Positions 1-8,254 are shown, counted from the first letter of the stretch. The stretch is DNA of 64,000 bases from Rufibacter psychrotolerans (GCF_016924645.1 NZ_JAFFJV010000013.1:62001-126000), one strand, 5' to 3'. Program-made: numbers and translations. Notes: a model not told the origin generated them from the sequence alone.

Positions 1-10
1 TGGTGTAGGC

Positions 11-42
11 TTTCGCCAAAGCAAAAAGAAGGGTTATATTGG
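11..42 (+). promoter_or_regulatory. Possible promoter of the GH9 gene
   Basis: TTTC at 11-14 and TATATTGG at 35-42 are separated by 20 nt, close to the Bacteroidota pattern TTTG-N19-TAnnTTTG but with one mismatch in each box. It would start transcription some 15-20 nt before the ATG at 67. Weak call. Confidence 0.3.
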
Positions 43-66
43 CCGGATAAACCATTCCCGTCCCCT

Positions 67-1890
67 ATGCGCCCCTTACTCCTACTACTCTTTGTCGTTA
101 CTTTCTTCTGCAGCCCAACACAAGCCCAATCCCCCGCGGCACCTTCAGCCTGGATCAGGATCAACCAACTAGGCTACCTTCCTTCCTCTCCCAAAGCCGC
201 CGTGTACGGGGCCAAACAAGACCAGAAAATCACCTCCTTTACCCTGCACGACGCCCAGACCCACAAACGGGTGCTCAAGAGCAAAAAGGTGAAAGGCTTT
301 GGGGCTTACACCGCCTTCACCACCACCTACCGCCTGGATTTCACAGACTTCAATAAGCCGGGCACCTATTACCTCAGCGCCAACGGGGTAAAGTCGCCGG
401 TGTTCACCATTGGGAGCCAGGTGTATGACCACACCGCCGATTTTGTCCTGCGTTACATGCGCCAGCAGCGCTGCGGCTTCAACCCTTTCCTGAAAGATTC
501 CTGCCACACCAAAGACGGCTTCATGGTCTTCCACCCCACGCCGGGCAAAGACTCTACTTTTGTTGACGCCACCGGCGGCTGGCACGATGCCTCTGATTAC
601 CTGCAGTACGTGACCACCTCGGCCAACGCCACGTTCCAGCTTCTGTTTGCGTACCAGCAGAACCCCGGCGCCTTCAAAGACGAGCACCAGGCCAACGGCT
701 TGGCGGGCGCCAACGGCATCCCCGACATTCTGGATGAAGCCAAGTGGGGCCTGGACTGGCTCCTGAAGATGTACCCGCAGGCCGACCTGATGTTCAACCA
801 GATAGCCGATGACCGCGACCACGCGGGCTACCGCCTGCCCAACCAGGACAAAGTAGACTACGGCAAAGGCCCCGGCGCCGGCAGACCGGTGTACGTGGTA
901 AGCGACAAGCCGCAGGGCTCCTTTAAGTACAAGAACCGCTCTACAGGGGTGGCTTCCACGGCCGGCAAGTTCGCCTCGGCGTTTGGGTTGGGCGCGCAGG
1001 TGCTGGCCCAGCACTTCCCGGCGTACGCGCAGCAACTGCAGACCAAGGCCCAGCAGGCGTACGCCTTCGGGTTGGCCCGCCCCGGGGTGAGTCAGACGGC
1101 TCCCGGCAAGGCCCCTTACTTCTATGAGGAAGACAACTGGGTAGATGACATGGAACTGGCCGCCGTGCAACTGCACCGCCTCACCGGCCAGGACGAGTTC
1201 CTGCGCAAAGCCGCCGAGTTTGGCCGCCAGGAGCCCATCACGCCCTGGATGGGCAAAGACACCGCCCGCCACTACCAGTGGTACCCGTTCATCAACGTGG
1301 GCCACTATTACCTGGGCGCCTCCCAAGACGCCACCATCAAAGCAGAGTTCCTCCAGAACCTGCGCCAGGGCCTGGAGGCGGTGCAGGAACGAGGCAAAGA
1401 CAATGCGTTTCTCATGGGTGTACCGTTCATCTGGTGCTCTAACAACCTGATCACCGGCCTAGCCACCCAGGCCATGCTGTACCGTCAGCTCACCGGCGAC
1501 CAGCGCTTTGCCCAGATGGAAGCCTCGCTGCGCGACTGGTTGTTCGGGGCCAATCCCTGGGGTACCAGCATGGTCATTGGTTTGCCAGACCAGGGGGTGT
1601 ACCCCAAAGAGCCGCATTCGTCGCTCACCGTGCTGCACCAGTACAAGCTGGATGGGGGCCTGGTAGACGGCCCGGTGTACGGCAGCATCTTCCGCAACCT
1701 CAAAGGCATCCAGCTGGTGAAGGAAGACGAGTTTGCCCCGTTTCAGTCGGGCCTGGTGGTGTACCACGATGACTTCGGCGATTACTCCACCAACGAGCCT
1801 ACCATGGACGGCACGGCCAGCCTGAGTTACCTGCTTTCGGCCCTGCAGCTGGAAGGCAAGGCAGCCCCCAAAGCCGCAAAAAAAAAGTAA
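67..1890 (+). CDS. Secreted glycoside hydrolase family 9 (endoglucanase-like)
   Basis: A 607-residue exported glycanase. Residues 1-21 form a signal peptide (hydrophobic run ending in TQAQ). Residues about 29-115 resemble the N-terminal immunoglobulin-like CelD_N domain (IRINQLGYLP), and 120-590 the GH9 (alpha/alpha)6 barrel. GWHDASDY at 171-178 carries the expected catalytic base aspartates (D174, D177), and STNEPTMDG near 574-582 places E577 as proton donor. The family cleaves beta-1,4-glucans or related chains; the substrate cannot be told from sequence. There is no dockerin, CBM or T9SS C-terminal domain before the stop. The C-terminus ends in a lysine run coded by nine A's, directly before TAA, and the -1 frame continues into a deacetylase domain, so this may be the short product of a larger fusion. 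Confidence 0.93.
   Translation: MRPLLLLLFVVTFFCSPTQAQSPAAPSAWIRINQLGYLPSSPKAAVYGAKQDQKITSFTLHDAQTHKRVLKSKKVKGFGAYTAFTTTYRLDFTDFNKPGTYYLSANGVKSPVFTIGSQVYDHTADFVLRYMRQQRCGFNPFLKDSCHTKDGFMVFHPTPGKDSTFVDATGGWHDASDYLQYVTTSANATFQLLFAYQQNPGAFKDEHQANGLAGANGIPDILDEAKWGLDWLLKMYPQADLMFNQIADDRDHAGYRLPNQDKVDYGKGPGAGRPVYVVSDKPQGSFKYKNRSTGVASTAGKFASAFGLGAQVLAQHFPAYAQQLQTKAQQAYAFGLARPGVSQTAPGKAPYFYEEDNWVDDMELAAVQLHRLTGQDEFLRKAAEFGRQEPITPWMGKDTARHYQWYPFINVGHYYLGASQDATIKAEFLQNLRQGLEAVQERGKDNAFLMGVPFIWCSNNLITGLATQAMLYRQLTGDQRFAQMEASLRDWLFGANPWGTSMVIGLPDQGVYPKEPHSSLTVLHQYKLDGGLVDGPVYGSIFRNLKGIQLVKEDEFAPFQSGLVVYHDDFGDYSTNEPTMDGTASLSYLLSALQLEGKAAPKAAKKK
1881..1887 (+). promoter_or_regulatory. Candidate -1 frameshift slippery site A AAA AAG
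   Basis: The last sense codons of the GH9 frame are AAA AAG (1882-1887), preceded by A and followed at once by TAA (1888-1890). This is the X XXY YYZ heptamer A AAA AAG known from dnaX-type -1 frameshifting. Slipping back one base continues with GTA AGC ACA and stays open through a deacetylase domain to 2588. The heptamer and open frame are seen directly; slippage itself is inferred. A polymorphic or miscalled A9 tract (1878-1886) is the main alternative. Confidence 0.45.
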
Positions 1891-2588
1891 GCACATTTCA
1901 GGGAGCCATCACCCGGGGTGATACCAGCAGGAAACAACTCACCCTGCTGTTCACGGGCCACGAGTTCGCCGACGGCGCCTCCACCATCAGGAAGGCGCTG
2001 GACCGGCACCGGGTGAAGGCGGCCTTTTTCCTGACCGGCGACTTTTACCGGAACCCGGCCTTTGCCCGCGAGATCAGGAAGCTCAGGAAAGCCGGCCATT
2101 ACCTGGGAGCCCACTCAGACCGGCACCTGCTCTACGCCGACTGGGCCAAACGGGACTCGCTGCTGGTGAGCAAAGAAGCGTTTACCGCCGACCTGCTGGC
2201 CAACTACGCCCAGATGGCCCGGTTCGGTATCAAGAAAGAGGAAGCGCTCTTCTTTCTGCCGCCTTACGAGTGGTACAACCAAACCATCGCCGACTGGACC
2301 TCAGACCTGGGCCTTACCCTCATCAACTACACGCCCGGCACCCTCTCCCACGCAGATTACACCTTCCCCGCCCTGGGCAAACAGTACCGTACCAGCGAGG
2401 TGATCCTCCGCTCTATCCTGGACCACGAACAGAACGCCCCGCACGGCTTAAACGGGTTCCTCCTGCTCCTGCACATCGGCACCGACCCGGCCCGTACCGA
2501 CAAGTTTTACCACCACCTGGATGCCCTCCTGACCGAGCTCAAACTGCGCGGCTACCAGTTTGTTCCCCTGGAAGCGCTGCTGCGCTAA
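1887..2588 (+). CDS. Polysaccharide deacetylase (CE4/NodB-like) domain, likely fused to GH9 by -1 shift
   Basis: This frame encodes 233 residues with NodB-homology features: an N-terminal LTLLFTGHEFADG strand matching the place of motif 1, AAFFLTGDFY, the metal-binding HSDRH motif (H-S-x-x-H) after GHYLGA, a PPYEWYN segment in the position of motif 3, and LLLLHIG near the end. The family removes acetyl groups from chitin-, xylan- or peptidoglycan-type chains. The frame has no ATG between the GH9 stop and the domain. The first usable start is GTG at 2013, which would delete the motif 1 strand. Expression as a GH9-CE4 fusion of about 840 residues therefore makes better sense than a free enzyme. 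It could also be a recently frameshifted gene or a sequencing error in A9. Confidence 0.7.
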   Translation, partial: VSTFQGAITRGDTSRKQLTLLFTGHEFADGASTIRKALDRHRVKAAFFLTGDFYRNPAFAREIRKLRKAGHYLGAHSDRHLLYADWAKRDSLLVSKEAFTADLLANYAQMARFGIKKEEALFFLPPYEWYNQTIADWTSDLGLTLINYTPGTLSHADYTFPALGKQYRTSEVILRSILDHEQNAPHGLNGFLLLLHIGTDPARTDKFYHHLDALLTELKLRGYQFVPLEALLR

Positions 2589-2706
2589 TCCGTTTCGGGC
2601 CGATTTTCCAGAAAACAGGCGCTAAACAGCGGCGCCAATTTCATTTCTACCGCAGAAACGCTACTTTGCTCTGCCAGCGCCCTAAAGCTGGGTAAACCCA
2701 AAAGCC

Positions 2707-3429
2707 ATGGCTATCACCTTAGACCAAAAATCAACCGTACGGGAAATAGAGGAACGTTTTGACAAAGACGTGGAGCGTTTCGCCAACGTAGAGACGGGCC
2801 AGCTGTCCACCATTGATGCGCCGCTGTGCCTGGAACTGATCACCGAGGCCGCCCGGGCCGCTTCGCCGCAGGCCAGCCGCCTGCTGGACGTGGGCTGCGG
2901 GGCCGGCAATTTCTCCCTCAAGATGCTCTCCAAACTGCCGGACCTGGCGTGCACCCTGCTGGACCTGAGCCGCCCCATGCTGGAGCGGGCGCAGGAACGG
3001 GTACGGGCAGAAACCACGGGCACCGTTGAGCTGCTGCAAGGCGACATCAGGCAGATAGAATTCCCCCAGAACCATTTTGACATTATCCTGGCGGGCGCCG
3101 TGCTGCACCATCTGCGCGAGGAGGCGGAATGGCGGCTGGTGTTTGAGAAACTGTATCGGTCGCTCAGGCCGGGTGGCTCCCTCTGGATCTCTGACCTGGT
3201 GGCGCATGATGCCCCGCAGATCAACCAACTTTTCTGGCAGCGGTACGCCGATTACCTGACCCAAGTGGGCGGCGAGGATTACAAAGACCACGTGCTGGCC
3301 TACATTGAAAAGGAAGACTCGCCCAGGTCGGTGACGTTTCAGCTGGACCTGCTGCGGCAAGTAGGGTTCAGGCAGGTGGAACTCCTGCACAAGAATGCCT
3401 GCTTCGCGGCTTTTGGGGCCATCAAGTAA
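2707..3429 (+). CDS. Class I SAM-dependent methyltransferase
   Basis: A 240-residue cytoplasmic methyltransferase. Motif I is LLDVGCGAGNF (residues 59-69), the acidic end of strand 2 lies in LLDLSRPML, motif III-like GDIRQIEF follows, and FDIILAGAVLHHL carries the post-IV region. The overall shape, including the VREIEERFDKDVERF start, resembles small-molecule or tRNA cmo5U-type methyltransferases, but no substrate can be assigned. ATG at 2707 is the clear start. A TACTTTG word at 2662-2668 could be a degenerate -7 box, though it is one base short of TAnnTTTG. The gene converges on ung with a strong hairpin between them. Confidence 0.9.
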   Translation: MAITLDQKSTVREIEERFDKDVERFANVETGQLSTIDAPLCLELITEAARAASPQASRLLDVGCGAGNFSLKMLSKLPDLACTLLDLSRPMLERAQERVRAETTGTVELLQGDIRQIEFPQNHFDIILAGAVLHHLREEAEWRLVFEKLYRSLRPGGSLWISDLVAHDAPQINQLFWQRYADYLTQVGGEDYKDHVLAYIEKEDSPRSVTFQLDLLRQVGFRQVELLHKNACFAAFGAIK

Positions 3430-3503
3430 GGGCCTGTTTTAAGGCATTTCTCCAGAAAACTGCCCAAAAACGAAGGAATCGGCTTACTGCCTGGGTTCCT
3501 TTA

Positions 3504-3553
3504 CCACCTTGTTTAGGGGCTGTTTTCAGGAAAACAGCCCCTAAACAAGGTGG
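3504..3553. terminator. Perfect 24-bp bidirectional hairpin between convergent genes
   Basis: The arms 3504-3527 and 3530-3553 are perfect inverted complements with AG between them. The core is GGGGCTGTTTTC/GAAAACAGCCCC, extended by TAAACAAGGTGG. It lies between the convergent methyltransferase and ung genes and abuts the ung stop at 3555. It is also the cleanest copy of a palindromic word that recurs at many gene borders here. There is no long flanking U tract, so it may work as a terminator or as an mRNA-stabilising stem. Confidence 0.7.
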
Positions 3554-3554
3554 C

Positions 3555-4217
3555 TTACCAGTCTACCTCCGGCAGCCCGTGCTCGCGCAGGTAGGCGTTG
3601 GTCTTGCTGAAGTGCCGGCTCCCGAAGAAGCCTTTGTCGGCGGCGAAGGGGGACGGGTGGGCGGCTTTCAGGACCAGGTGCTTCTGCTCGTCAATGATCA
3701 GGCCCTTTTTCTGGGCGTAGGCGCCCCAGAGCAGGAACACCACGTGCTCCTTCAGGTCAGACACTTTCTTGATGACGGCATCGGTGAACTCCTCCCAGCC
3801 TTTCTTCTGGTGTGAGCCGGCCTGGTGCGCCCGCACGGTGAGGGTGGCGTTCAGGAGCAGAACACCCTGCTCGGCCCAGCGCTCCAGGTTCCCCGATTTG
3901 GGGATGGGTTTGCCCAGATCGGCCTGGATTTCCTTGAAGATGTTCTGCAACGAGGGTGGCGTTCTGAGGCCCTCGCTCACGGAGAAAGCCAGGCCGTTGG
4001 CCTGCCCGGGCCCGTGGTAAGGGTCCTGCCCCAGAATGACCACGCGCACCCGGTCAAAGGGGCACTCGTCAAAGGCGTGGAAGATCTGCTTGCCCGGCGG
4101 GTACACCTGGGAGGTGGCGTATTCGGCCTTCACAAACTGGATTAAGTCCTGGAAATAAGGCTTTTCAAACTCGTCCTGGAGTACTTGTTGCCAGCTCGGC
4201 TCAATTTTTACCTGCAT
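3555..4217 (-). CDS. ung: Uracil-DNA glycosylase, family 1
   Basis: A 220-residue enzyme that removes uracil from DNA, starting base excision repair in the cytoplasm. GQDPYH at 63-68 is the water-activating motif (D65) with the uracil-stacking and specificity residues. LLLNATLTV follows, and HPSP at 187-190 carries the catalytic histidine before the DNA-intercalation segment. The length matches the family. The start ATG at 4215-4217 is preceded by a good -7 box on the minus strand (4273-4280). It is divergent from apaG. Confidence 0.97.
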   Translation of the reverse strand: MQVKIEPSWQQVLQDEFEKPYFQDLIQFVKAEYATSQVYPPGKQIFHAFDECPFDRVRVVILGQDPYHGPGQANGLAFSVSEGLRTPPSLQNIFKEIQADLGKPIPKSGNLERWAEQGVLLLNATLTVRAHQAGSHQKKGWEEFTDAVIKKVSDLKEHVVFLLWGAYAQKKGLIIDEQKHLVLKAAHPSPFAADKGFFGSRHFSKTNAYLREHGLPEVDW

Positions 4218-4272
4218 AGAAGAGGTAGTTGTTTAAGGTTTTTCGCGTATTTTTACTCTAGAATCCGGCTGG

Positions 4273-4280
4273 CAAAACTA
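4273..4280 (-). promoter_or_regulatory. Likely ung promoter (-7 box TAGTTTTG)
   Basis: Read on the minus strand, 4280-4273 is TAGTTTTG, a full match to the Bacteroidota -7 element TAnnTTTG. It lies about 55 nt before the ung start codon. The -33 region is poor (a CAAT/ATTG word at 4302-4305 on the opposite reading, 21 nt away). Confidence 0.5.
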
Positions 4281-4324
4281 AAATGCCAGATAGCCTGTTC
4301 CCAATATACCAAATTAAGGCACGC

Positions 4325-4711
4325 ATGGATACGAAAACAACCCAAGGAGTCACTGTCAATGTCACGACAAATTACCTCCCTGACTATTCCAGTCCGGCCC
4401 AGCAGCACTTTGTCTTCGCGTACAAGATCACCATCCGGAACAACAGCGAATTTACGGTAAAGTTATTACGCCGCCACTGGCACATTTTTGACTCCAACAA
4501 CGAAGTAAGGGAAGTAGAGGGCGAAGGCGTAGTGGGCCAGCAACCCGTACTGGAGCCGGGCGAAAGCCACCAGTACGTCTCTGGCTGTAACTTAAAAACC
4601 AGCATTGGCAAGATGTCTGGCACTTACCTGATGGAGCGCCTGGTAGACGGCCGGCAATTCCACGTGGTGATTCCGGAGTTCACGCTCATTATCCCTTACA
4701 AACTCAACTAA
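4325..4711 (+). CDS. apaG: ApaG-family protein
   Basis: A 128-residue protein of the ApaG/DUF525 family, a fibronectin-type-III-like beta fold linked in Proteobacteria to Co2+/Mg2+ tolerance and Ap4A metabolism. Diagnostic segments are FVFAYKITIRNNSE, VKLLRRHWHIFDSN, EGEGVVGQQPVLEPGESHQY and GTYLMERLVDGRQFHVVIPEF. I chose ATG 4325 rather than 4283 because it gives the usual family length and N-terminus; the upstream extension is not conserved in character. The biochemical role in Bacteroidota is not established. Confidence 0.9.
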   Translation: MDTKTTQGVTVNVTTNYLPDYSSPAQQHFVFAYKITIRNNSEFTVKLLRRHWHIFDSNNEVREVEGEGVVGQQPVLEPGESHQYVSGCNLKTSIGKMSGTYLMERLVDGRQFHVVIPEFTLIIPYKLN

Positions 4712-4739
4712 TCCCGCTTCTATTTTGCAGCACGCTGCT

Positions 4740-5510
4740 ATGCTCTACCGGTACGCCTCCTTCTGGTGGCGGTCAGGGAATGCCCATGGGTTGCATTCCC
4801 CTTTTGTTTTTAACCTGTACTGTTTCATCATCCACCATGAGGGGCACTTCCTGGCCTACGACGCCGTGGAAAACCTGCGGGAGGAGCTGTTGCAGGACCA
4901 CCGAGTGCTGGAAGTAACCGACTTTGGGGCTGGCTCCCACGCCGGGGCTACCCGAAAAAGAAAGATTTCTGACATTGCCCGTACCGCCGCCAAACCGGCC
5001 CGGCTGGGGCAACTGCTGTTCAGACTGGCCAACCATTTCAAGCCCGCCACCATCCTGGAACTGGGCACTTCCCTGGGCCTCACCACCGGCTACCTGGGCC
5101 TGGCCCGCACTTCTGCGGCGCTGTACACGTTTGAGGGTTGCCCGGCCATCGCCGCGCAGGCGCGCAGGAATTTCAGGAAGCTGGGGCTGGAGAACGTTAC
5201 GTTGGTGGAAGGCAACCTGGACCACACCCTGGCCCCTACGCTAGCCGGGCTGGACCAGGTGGATTTTGTCTTCTTTGACGGCAACCACCGCCTGAAGCCC
5301 ACGCTGCGGTACTTTGAGCAATGCCTGACCAAAGCCCACGAGGGCTCAGTGTTTGTCTTTGATGATATTTACTGGTCTGCTGAGATGGCCCAGGCCTGGA
5401 AACAGATAAAGGAGCACCCGCGGGTACTGCTTACCATTGACCTGTTCTACCTGGGGTTGGTCTTCTTCAGAACCAACCAACCCAAGCAACACTTTTCGCT
5501 GAGGTTCTAG
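4740..5510 (+). CDS. Class I SAM-dependent methyltransferase (O-methyltransferase-like)
   Basis: A 256-residue protein with an N-terminal helical segment containing NAHGLHSPFVF (residues 14-24), a signature seen in a conserved Bacteroidota methyltransferase group. The Rossmann core begins near residue 101 with ATILELGTSLGLTTGYL, followed by an acidic strand-2 end (YTFEG), NVTLVEGNLD, and VDFVFFDGNHRLKPTL, which resembles the metal-site region of catechol O-methyltransferase-like enzymes. Substrate unknown. ATG 4740 is preferred over the TTG five codons upstream. It lies 28 nt behind apaG and may be cotranscribed with it. Confidence 0.87.
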   Translation: MLYRYASFWWRSGNAHGLHSPFVFNLYCFIIHHEGHFLAYDAVENLREELLQDHRVLEVTDFGAGSHAGATRKRKISDIARTAAKPARLGQLLFRLANHFKPATILELGTSLGLTTGYLGLARTSAALYTFEGCPAIAAQARRNFRKLGLENVTLVEGNLDHTLAPTLAGLDQVDFVFFDGNHRLKPTLRYFEQCLTKAHEGSVFVFDDIYWSAEMAQAWKQIKEHPRVLLTIDLFYLGLVFFRTNQPKQHFSLRF

Positions 5511-5538
5511 GCTGCGGCTCTCATGAACCCTAAAAACC

Positions 5539-5574
5539 AAAAAAGGCCTGTTTTCCAGAAAACAGGCCTTTTTT
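5539..5574. terminator. Bidirectional rho-independent terminator
   Basis: An A-rich arm then GGCCTGTTTT, CCAG loop, AAAACAGGCC and a T run form a stem of about 15 bp flanked by A6/T6. It serves the methyltransferase on + and kdsA on -. It has the same GGCCTGTTTT core as the recurring intergenic palindrome. Confidence 0.9.
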
Positions 5575-5587
5575 AATAAACTAACGC

Positions 5588-6403
5588 TTAGCCTTGAACG
5601 GCCTGTCTGATTCTGATGAGGCGACGCATGAGGCCTTCCAGCTGGGCCAGGGGCAGCATGTTGGCTCCGTCTGAGCGGGCGCTGGAGGGGTCTGGGTGGG
5701 TCTCAATGAACAAGCCGTCGGCGCCTACGGCGATGGCCGCTTTGGCGATGGTCTCAATAAGGGCCGGGCGGCCGCCCGTCACCCCAGATGACTGGTTGGG
5801 CTGCTGCAGCGAGTGGGTCACGTCCATGACCACCGGTACCTGGTTCTCGCGCATGATGGGCAGGTTACGGAAATCCACCACCAGGTCTGAGTACCCGAAC
5901 GAGTTGCCACGGTCGGTCAGGATCACGTTGTCGTTGCCCGAGTCTTTGACTTTTTCCACCGCAAACTTCATGGACTCGCCGGACAAAAACTGCCCTTTCT
6001 TGATGTTCACCACTTTGCCGGTCTGGGCGGCGGCAATCAACAGGTCGGTCTGGCGGCACAGGAACGCGGGGATCTGCAGCACGTCTACGTACTCGGCGGC
6101 CATGGCGGCCTCGTGGGTTTCGTGGATGTCGGTCACGGTGGGGATGTTGAACGTCTCGCTCACCTTGGCCAGGATCTTGAGGGCCTTTTCATCGCCAATG
6201 CCGGTGAACGAATCCCGGCGCGAGCGGTTGGCCTTGCGGTAAGAGCCTTTGAAGATCAGGGGAATCTGCAGCTTGTCTGAGATTTTCACCAGCTCTTCGG
6301 CAATGCCCAGGGCCATTTCCTCGCCCTCAATGGCGCAAGGACCCGCCATCAGAAAGAAGTTGCCCGAAGCCGTATGCTGCAGTTTTGGAATGTTAATCAT
6401 CAT
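5588..6403 (-). CDS. kdsA: 3-deoxy-8-phosphooctulonate (KDO-8-P) synthase
   Basis: Condenses phosphoenolpyruvate with arabinose 5-phosphate to KDO-8-P for lipopolysaccharide core synthesis; cytoplasmic TIM barrel. 271 residues, the normal length. FKGSYRKANRS, TDIHE, LQIPAFLCRQTDLL and NIKKGQFLS line the active site. Early in the barrel MAGPCAIEGEE places a cysteine (C23) where metal-dependent (class II, Aquifex-type) enzymes have it, instead of the asparagine of the E. coli type, so a divalent metal requirement is expected. The chain starts with two methionines (6403 or 6400). A -7 box lies about 170 nt upstream, just past the preceding methyltransferase gene. Confidence 0.97.
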   Translation of the reverse strand: MMINIPKLQHTASGNFFLMAGPCAIEGEEMALGIAEELVKISDKLQIPLIFKGSYRKANRSRRDSFTGIGDEKALKILAKVSETFNIPTVTDIHETHEAAMAAEYVDVLQIPAFLCRQTDLLIAAAQTGKVVNIKKGQFLSGESMKFAVEKVKDSGNDNVILTDRGNSFGYSDLVVDFRNLPIMRENQVPVVMDVTHSLQQPNQSSGVTGGRPALIETIAKAAIAVGADGLFIETHPDPSSARSDGANMLPLAQLEGLMRRLIRIRQAVQG

Positions 6404-6572
6404 AATTGTCTAGTGGTTTGCGCCCGGCGAGCCAGGCGGTTTTTGCATGTATGTCAGGGTTTGCTACAGCCTCTCTGTTTTGGCCCCCTTTCCAGGAAAA
6501 CAGGCCCAATACGAGCGTCCCTTCCCCTGCGCTACTGTAATGGAAAGCAATTGGGGTAAGTTTTAGCTGCGC

Positions 6573-6580
6573 CAAAAGTA
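6573..6580 (-). promoter_or_regulatory. Possible kdsA promoter (-7 box TACTTTTG)
   Basis: On the minus strand 6580-6573 reads TACTTTTG, a full TAnnTTTG match, located between the TPMT-like gene stop (6588) and kdsA. A GTTT word about 16 nt upstream is a poor -33 element. It would give a leader of roughly 165 nt. Confidence 0.42.
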
Positions 6581-6587
6581 CAGAATT

Positions 6588-7205
6588 CTACGCGATAAAC
6601 TGTGGCCGGTCGCGCCGTTGCAGCACCATAAACAGCTCGCGGCCCTGGCGCGGCGGCACCGAGTTGTAGCAGGGCGCAAAGTGTTTGAACGTAAAGTACG
6701 GCTCAAAATAGGCCTGGTACTCCCAGGCGGTTCCGCCGAAGGGTGGGCCGGGGCTCTGGAACTCCTCAGAGAACAGCAGGCCCACCAGTTTTCCGCCGGG
6801 CTTCAGGATCTCAAACATCTGCCGGGCGTACTGCGGCCGCAGCTCCCTGGCCAGGGCGCAAAAGAAGGTCTGCTCCAATACCAGATTATACTGCCCCGGC
6901 GTTAGGCTAAAGAAATCTTGCTGCAACAGGTGGTCTTGTGGAAAGGTGGGCACCCGCCGCCGGAAGTTCTGCAGCGCCGAAGCGGCAAAGTCCAGCAGGT
7001 ACACGTTGGTGAACCCTTTTTGGTGCAGGTACTCGGCCTCGTGCCCGTTGCCGCCGCCCGGTACCAGAATGCCCAGGGAAAGATCCTCCACCTGATCCAG
7101 GTAGGCTTTCAGGGGCGGAGTGATCGCTCCCACGTCCCACTGGGTCTGGTCCTGGTGGTAGCGCTGCTCCCAATAGTCCTGGTCAAGGCTGTTTTCATGT
7201 CTCAT
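6588..7205 (-). CDS. TPMT-family SAM-dependent methyltransferase
   Basis: A 205-residue methyltransferase resembling thiopurine S-methyltransferase and plant HOL-type halide/thiol methyltransferases. YWEQRYHQDQTQWDVG at the N-terminus is the typical substrate-side lid. LSLGILVPGGGNGHEAEYL (about 42-60) is SAM motif I, LLDFAASAL ends strand 2, and LEQTFFCAL followed by the YA pair is characteristic of this family. A role in detoxifying thiols, halides or metalloids is possible, not shown. It is divergent from the coiled-coil membrane gene at 7313 and 184 nt upstream of kdsA on the same strand. Confidence 0.85.
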   Translation of the reverse strand: MRHENSLDQDYWEQRYHQDQTQWDVGAITPPLKAYLDQVEDLSLGILVPGGGNGHEAEYLHQKGFTNVYLLDFAASALQNFRRRVPTFPQDHLLQQDFFSLTPGQYNLVLEQTFFCALARELRPQYARQMFEILKPGGKLVGLLFSEEFQSPGPPFGGTAWEYQAYFEPYFTFKHFAPCYNSVPPRQGRELFMVLQRRDRPQFIA

Positions 7206-7233
7206 GGGCTGAAGTAAGTATTTTACCCCTTTA

Positions 7234-7264
7234 TTTGCAAAGGATAGAGAGAACCGTATTTTTG
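7234..7264 (+). promoter_or_regulatory. Bacteroidota-type promoter, perfect match
   Basis: TTTG at 7234-7237, exactly 19 nt, then TATTTTTG at 7257-7264. Both boxes fit the -33/-7 consensus TTTG-N19-TAnnTTTG of the Bacteroidota primary sigma factor. Transcription would begin near 7270, about 43 nt before the ATG at 7313. Confidence 0.8.
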
Positions 7265-7312
7265 TAAGGATAGGTATTGTCCTAAAACCATTAAAACACC
7301 CTAGAATCCGCT

Positions 7313-8254
7313 ATGGCGAACGAAACCCCAGAAAAGGATAGCAACCGGAAACTGCTAGTAGTAGGACTTATCATTGTGCTGCTCAGCATTAACGGTATCC
7401 TTATTTACATGCAGCAGCAGAAGACGCAGGAGAACGAGGAGCAGAAAGAAATCATCAAGGTGAAGAGCACCGAGCTGGAAAACCAGATCAAGGTGTACGA
7501 AACCCTTAAAGCCGATTACGAGCGCCAAAGTGCTGAACTGAGCGCCATGGGGCTGACCAATGATTCCCTGGAGTCCAGGATTGCGGCCATCAACGCTGAC
7601 CTGGCGCAACTGCGGGCCTTCAGAAACAGCTCCTTCACCGTGGCCGACCAGAAACGTTTCCAGCAGCGGGCCCAGAACCTGGAACTGGCCTTGCGGCGGA
7701 AAGACGAGGAACTGGCCAAGCTCAAGGACGACAACGAAGAACTGTTCACCGAGGTAACCGGCCTCAAGACCACCCAGAACAAACTCACCGACTCCATCAC
7801 CACCCTGGCCACCGACAAGAAAGCCCTGGAGGAAAAGGTAAACCTGGCCTCAAAACTGGAGGCCCAGAACATCACGGTTTCTATAATTAATGATAAAGGC
7901 AAAGAGAAAGCCGACACCGAGGAAGAATACAAAGCCAAGCGCGTAGACCGCATCAAGCTTACCTTCAGGCTGGGTAAAAACGAGGTGGCCCCCAAAGAGA
8001 ACAAGGAGATCCTGATGCGCCTGATTGAGCCAGACGGGTCTGCGCTGTATAACCTGGCCACCGGCTCGGGCACCTTTGAGTACGAGGGCAAGGAGCAGTT
8101 CTACACCGCCAAGCGCGACATTGTGTTTGACAATACCCAACAGCAGGTCACCTTCATCTACTCCAAAGGCACCCCCTACAAAACGGGTAAGCACATTGTG
8201 GAGCTTTACGCCGGCGGCTTCCTGATCGGGACCACTTCCTTCACCCTGAAATAA
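7313..8254 (+). CDS. Membrane-anchored coiled-coil protein, unknown function
   Basis: 313 residues. One transmembrane segment lies at about 13-33 (KLLVVGLIIVLLSINGILIY), with a charged N-terminus that suggests the bulk is periplasmic. A heptad-rich, strongly charged coiled coil spans about 35-190 and probably dimerises. Residues about 195-313 form a beta-rich domain beginning at ITVSIINDKG and ending GKHIVELYAGGFLIGTTSFTLK. I do not recognise a named family; proteins of this build are common in Cytophagales. It has its own perfect promoter and terminator, so it is monocistronic. Confidence 0.85.
   Translation: MANETPEKDSNRKLLVVGLIIVLLSINGILIYMQQQKTQENEEQKEIIKVKSTELENQIKVYETLKADYERQSAELSAMGLTNDSLESRIAAINADLAQLRAFRNSSFTVADQKRFQQRAQNLELALRRKDEELAKLKDDNEELFTEVTGLKTTQNKLTDSITTLATDKKALEEKVNLASKLEAQNITVSIINDKGKEKADTEEEYKAKRVDRIKLTFRLGKNEVAPKENKEILMRLIEPDGSALYNLATGSGTFEYEGKEQFYTAKRDIVFDNTQQQVTFIYSKGTPYKTGKHIVELYAGGFLIGTTSFTLK

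Noticed and set aside
169..1326. A 385-codon open frame antisense to the GH9 gene
   Set aside because: Its composition is that of a codon-phase shadow in G+C-rich coding DNA (many V, G, A, H, Q); no domain is seen, and the + strand frame has clear GH9 motifs.
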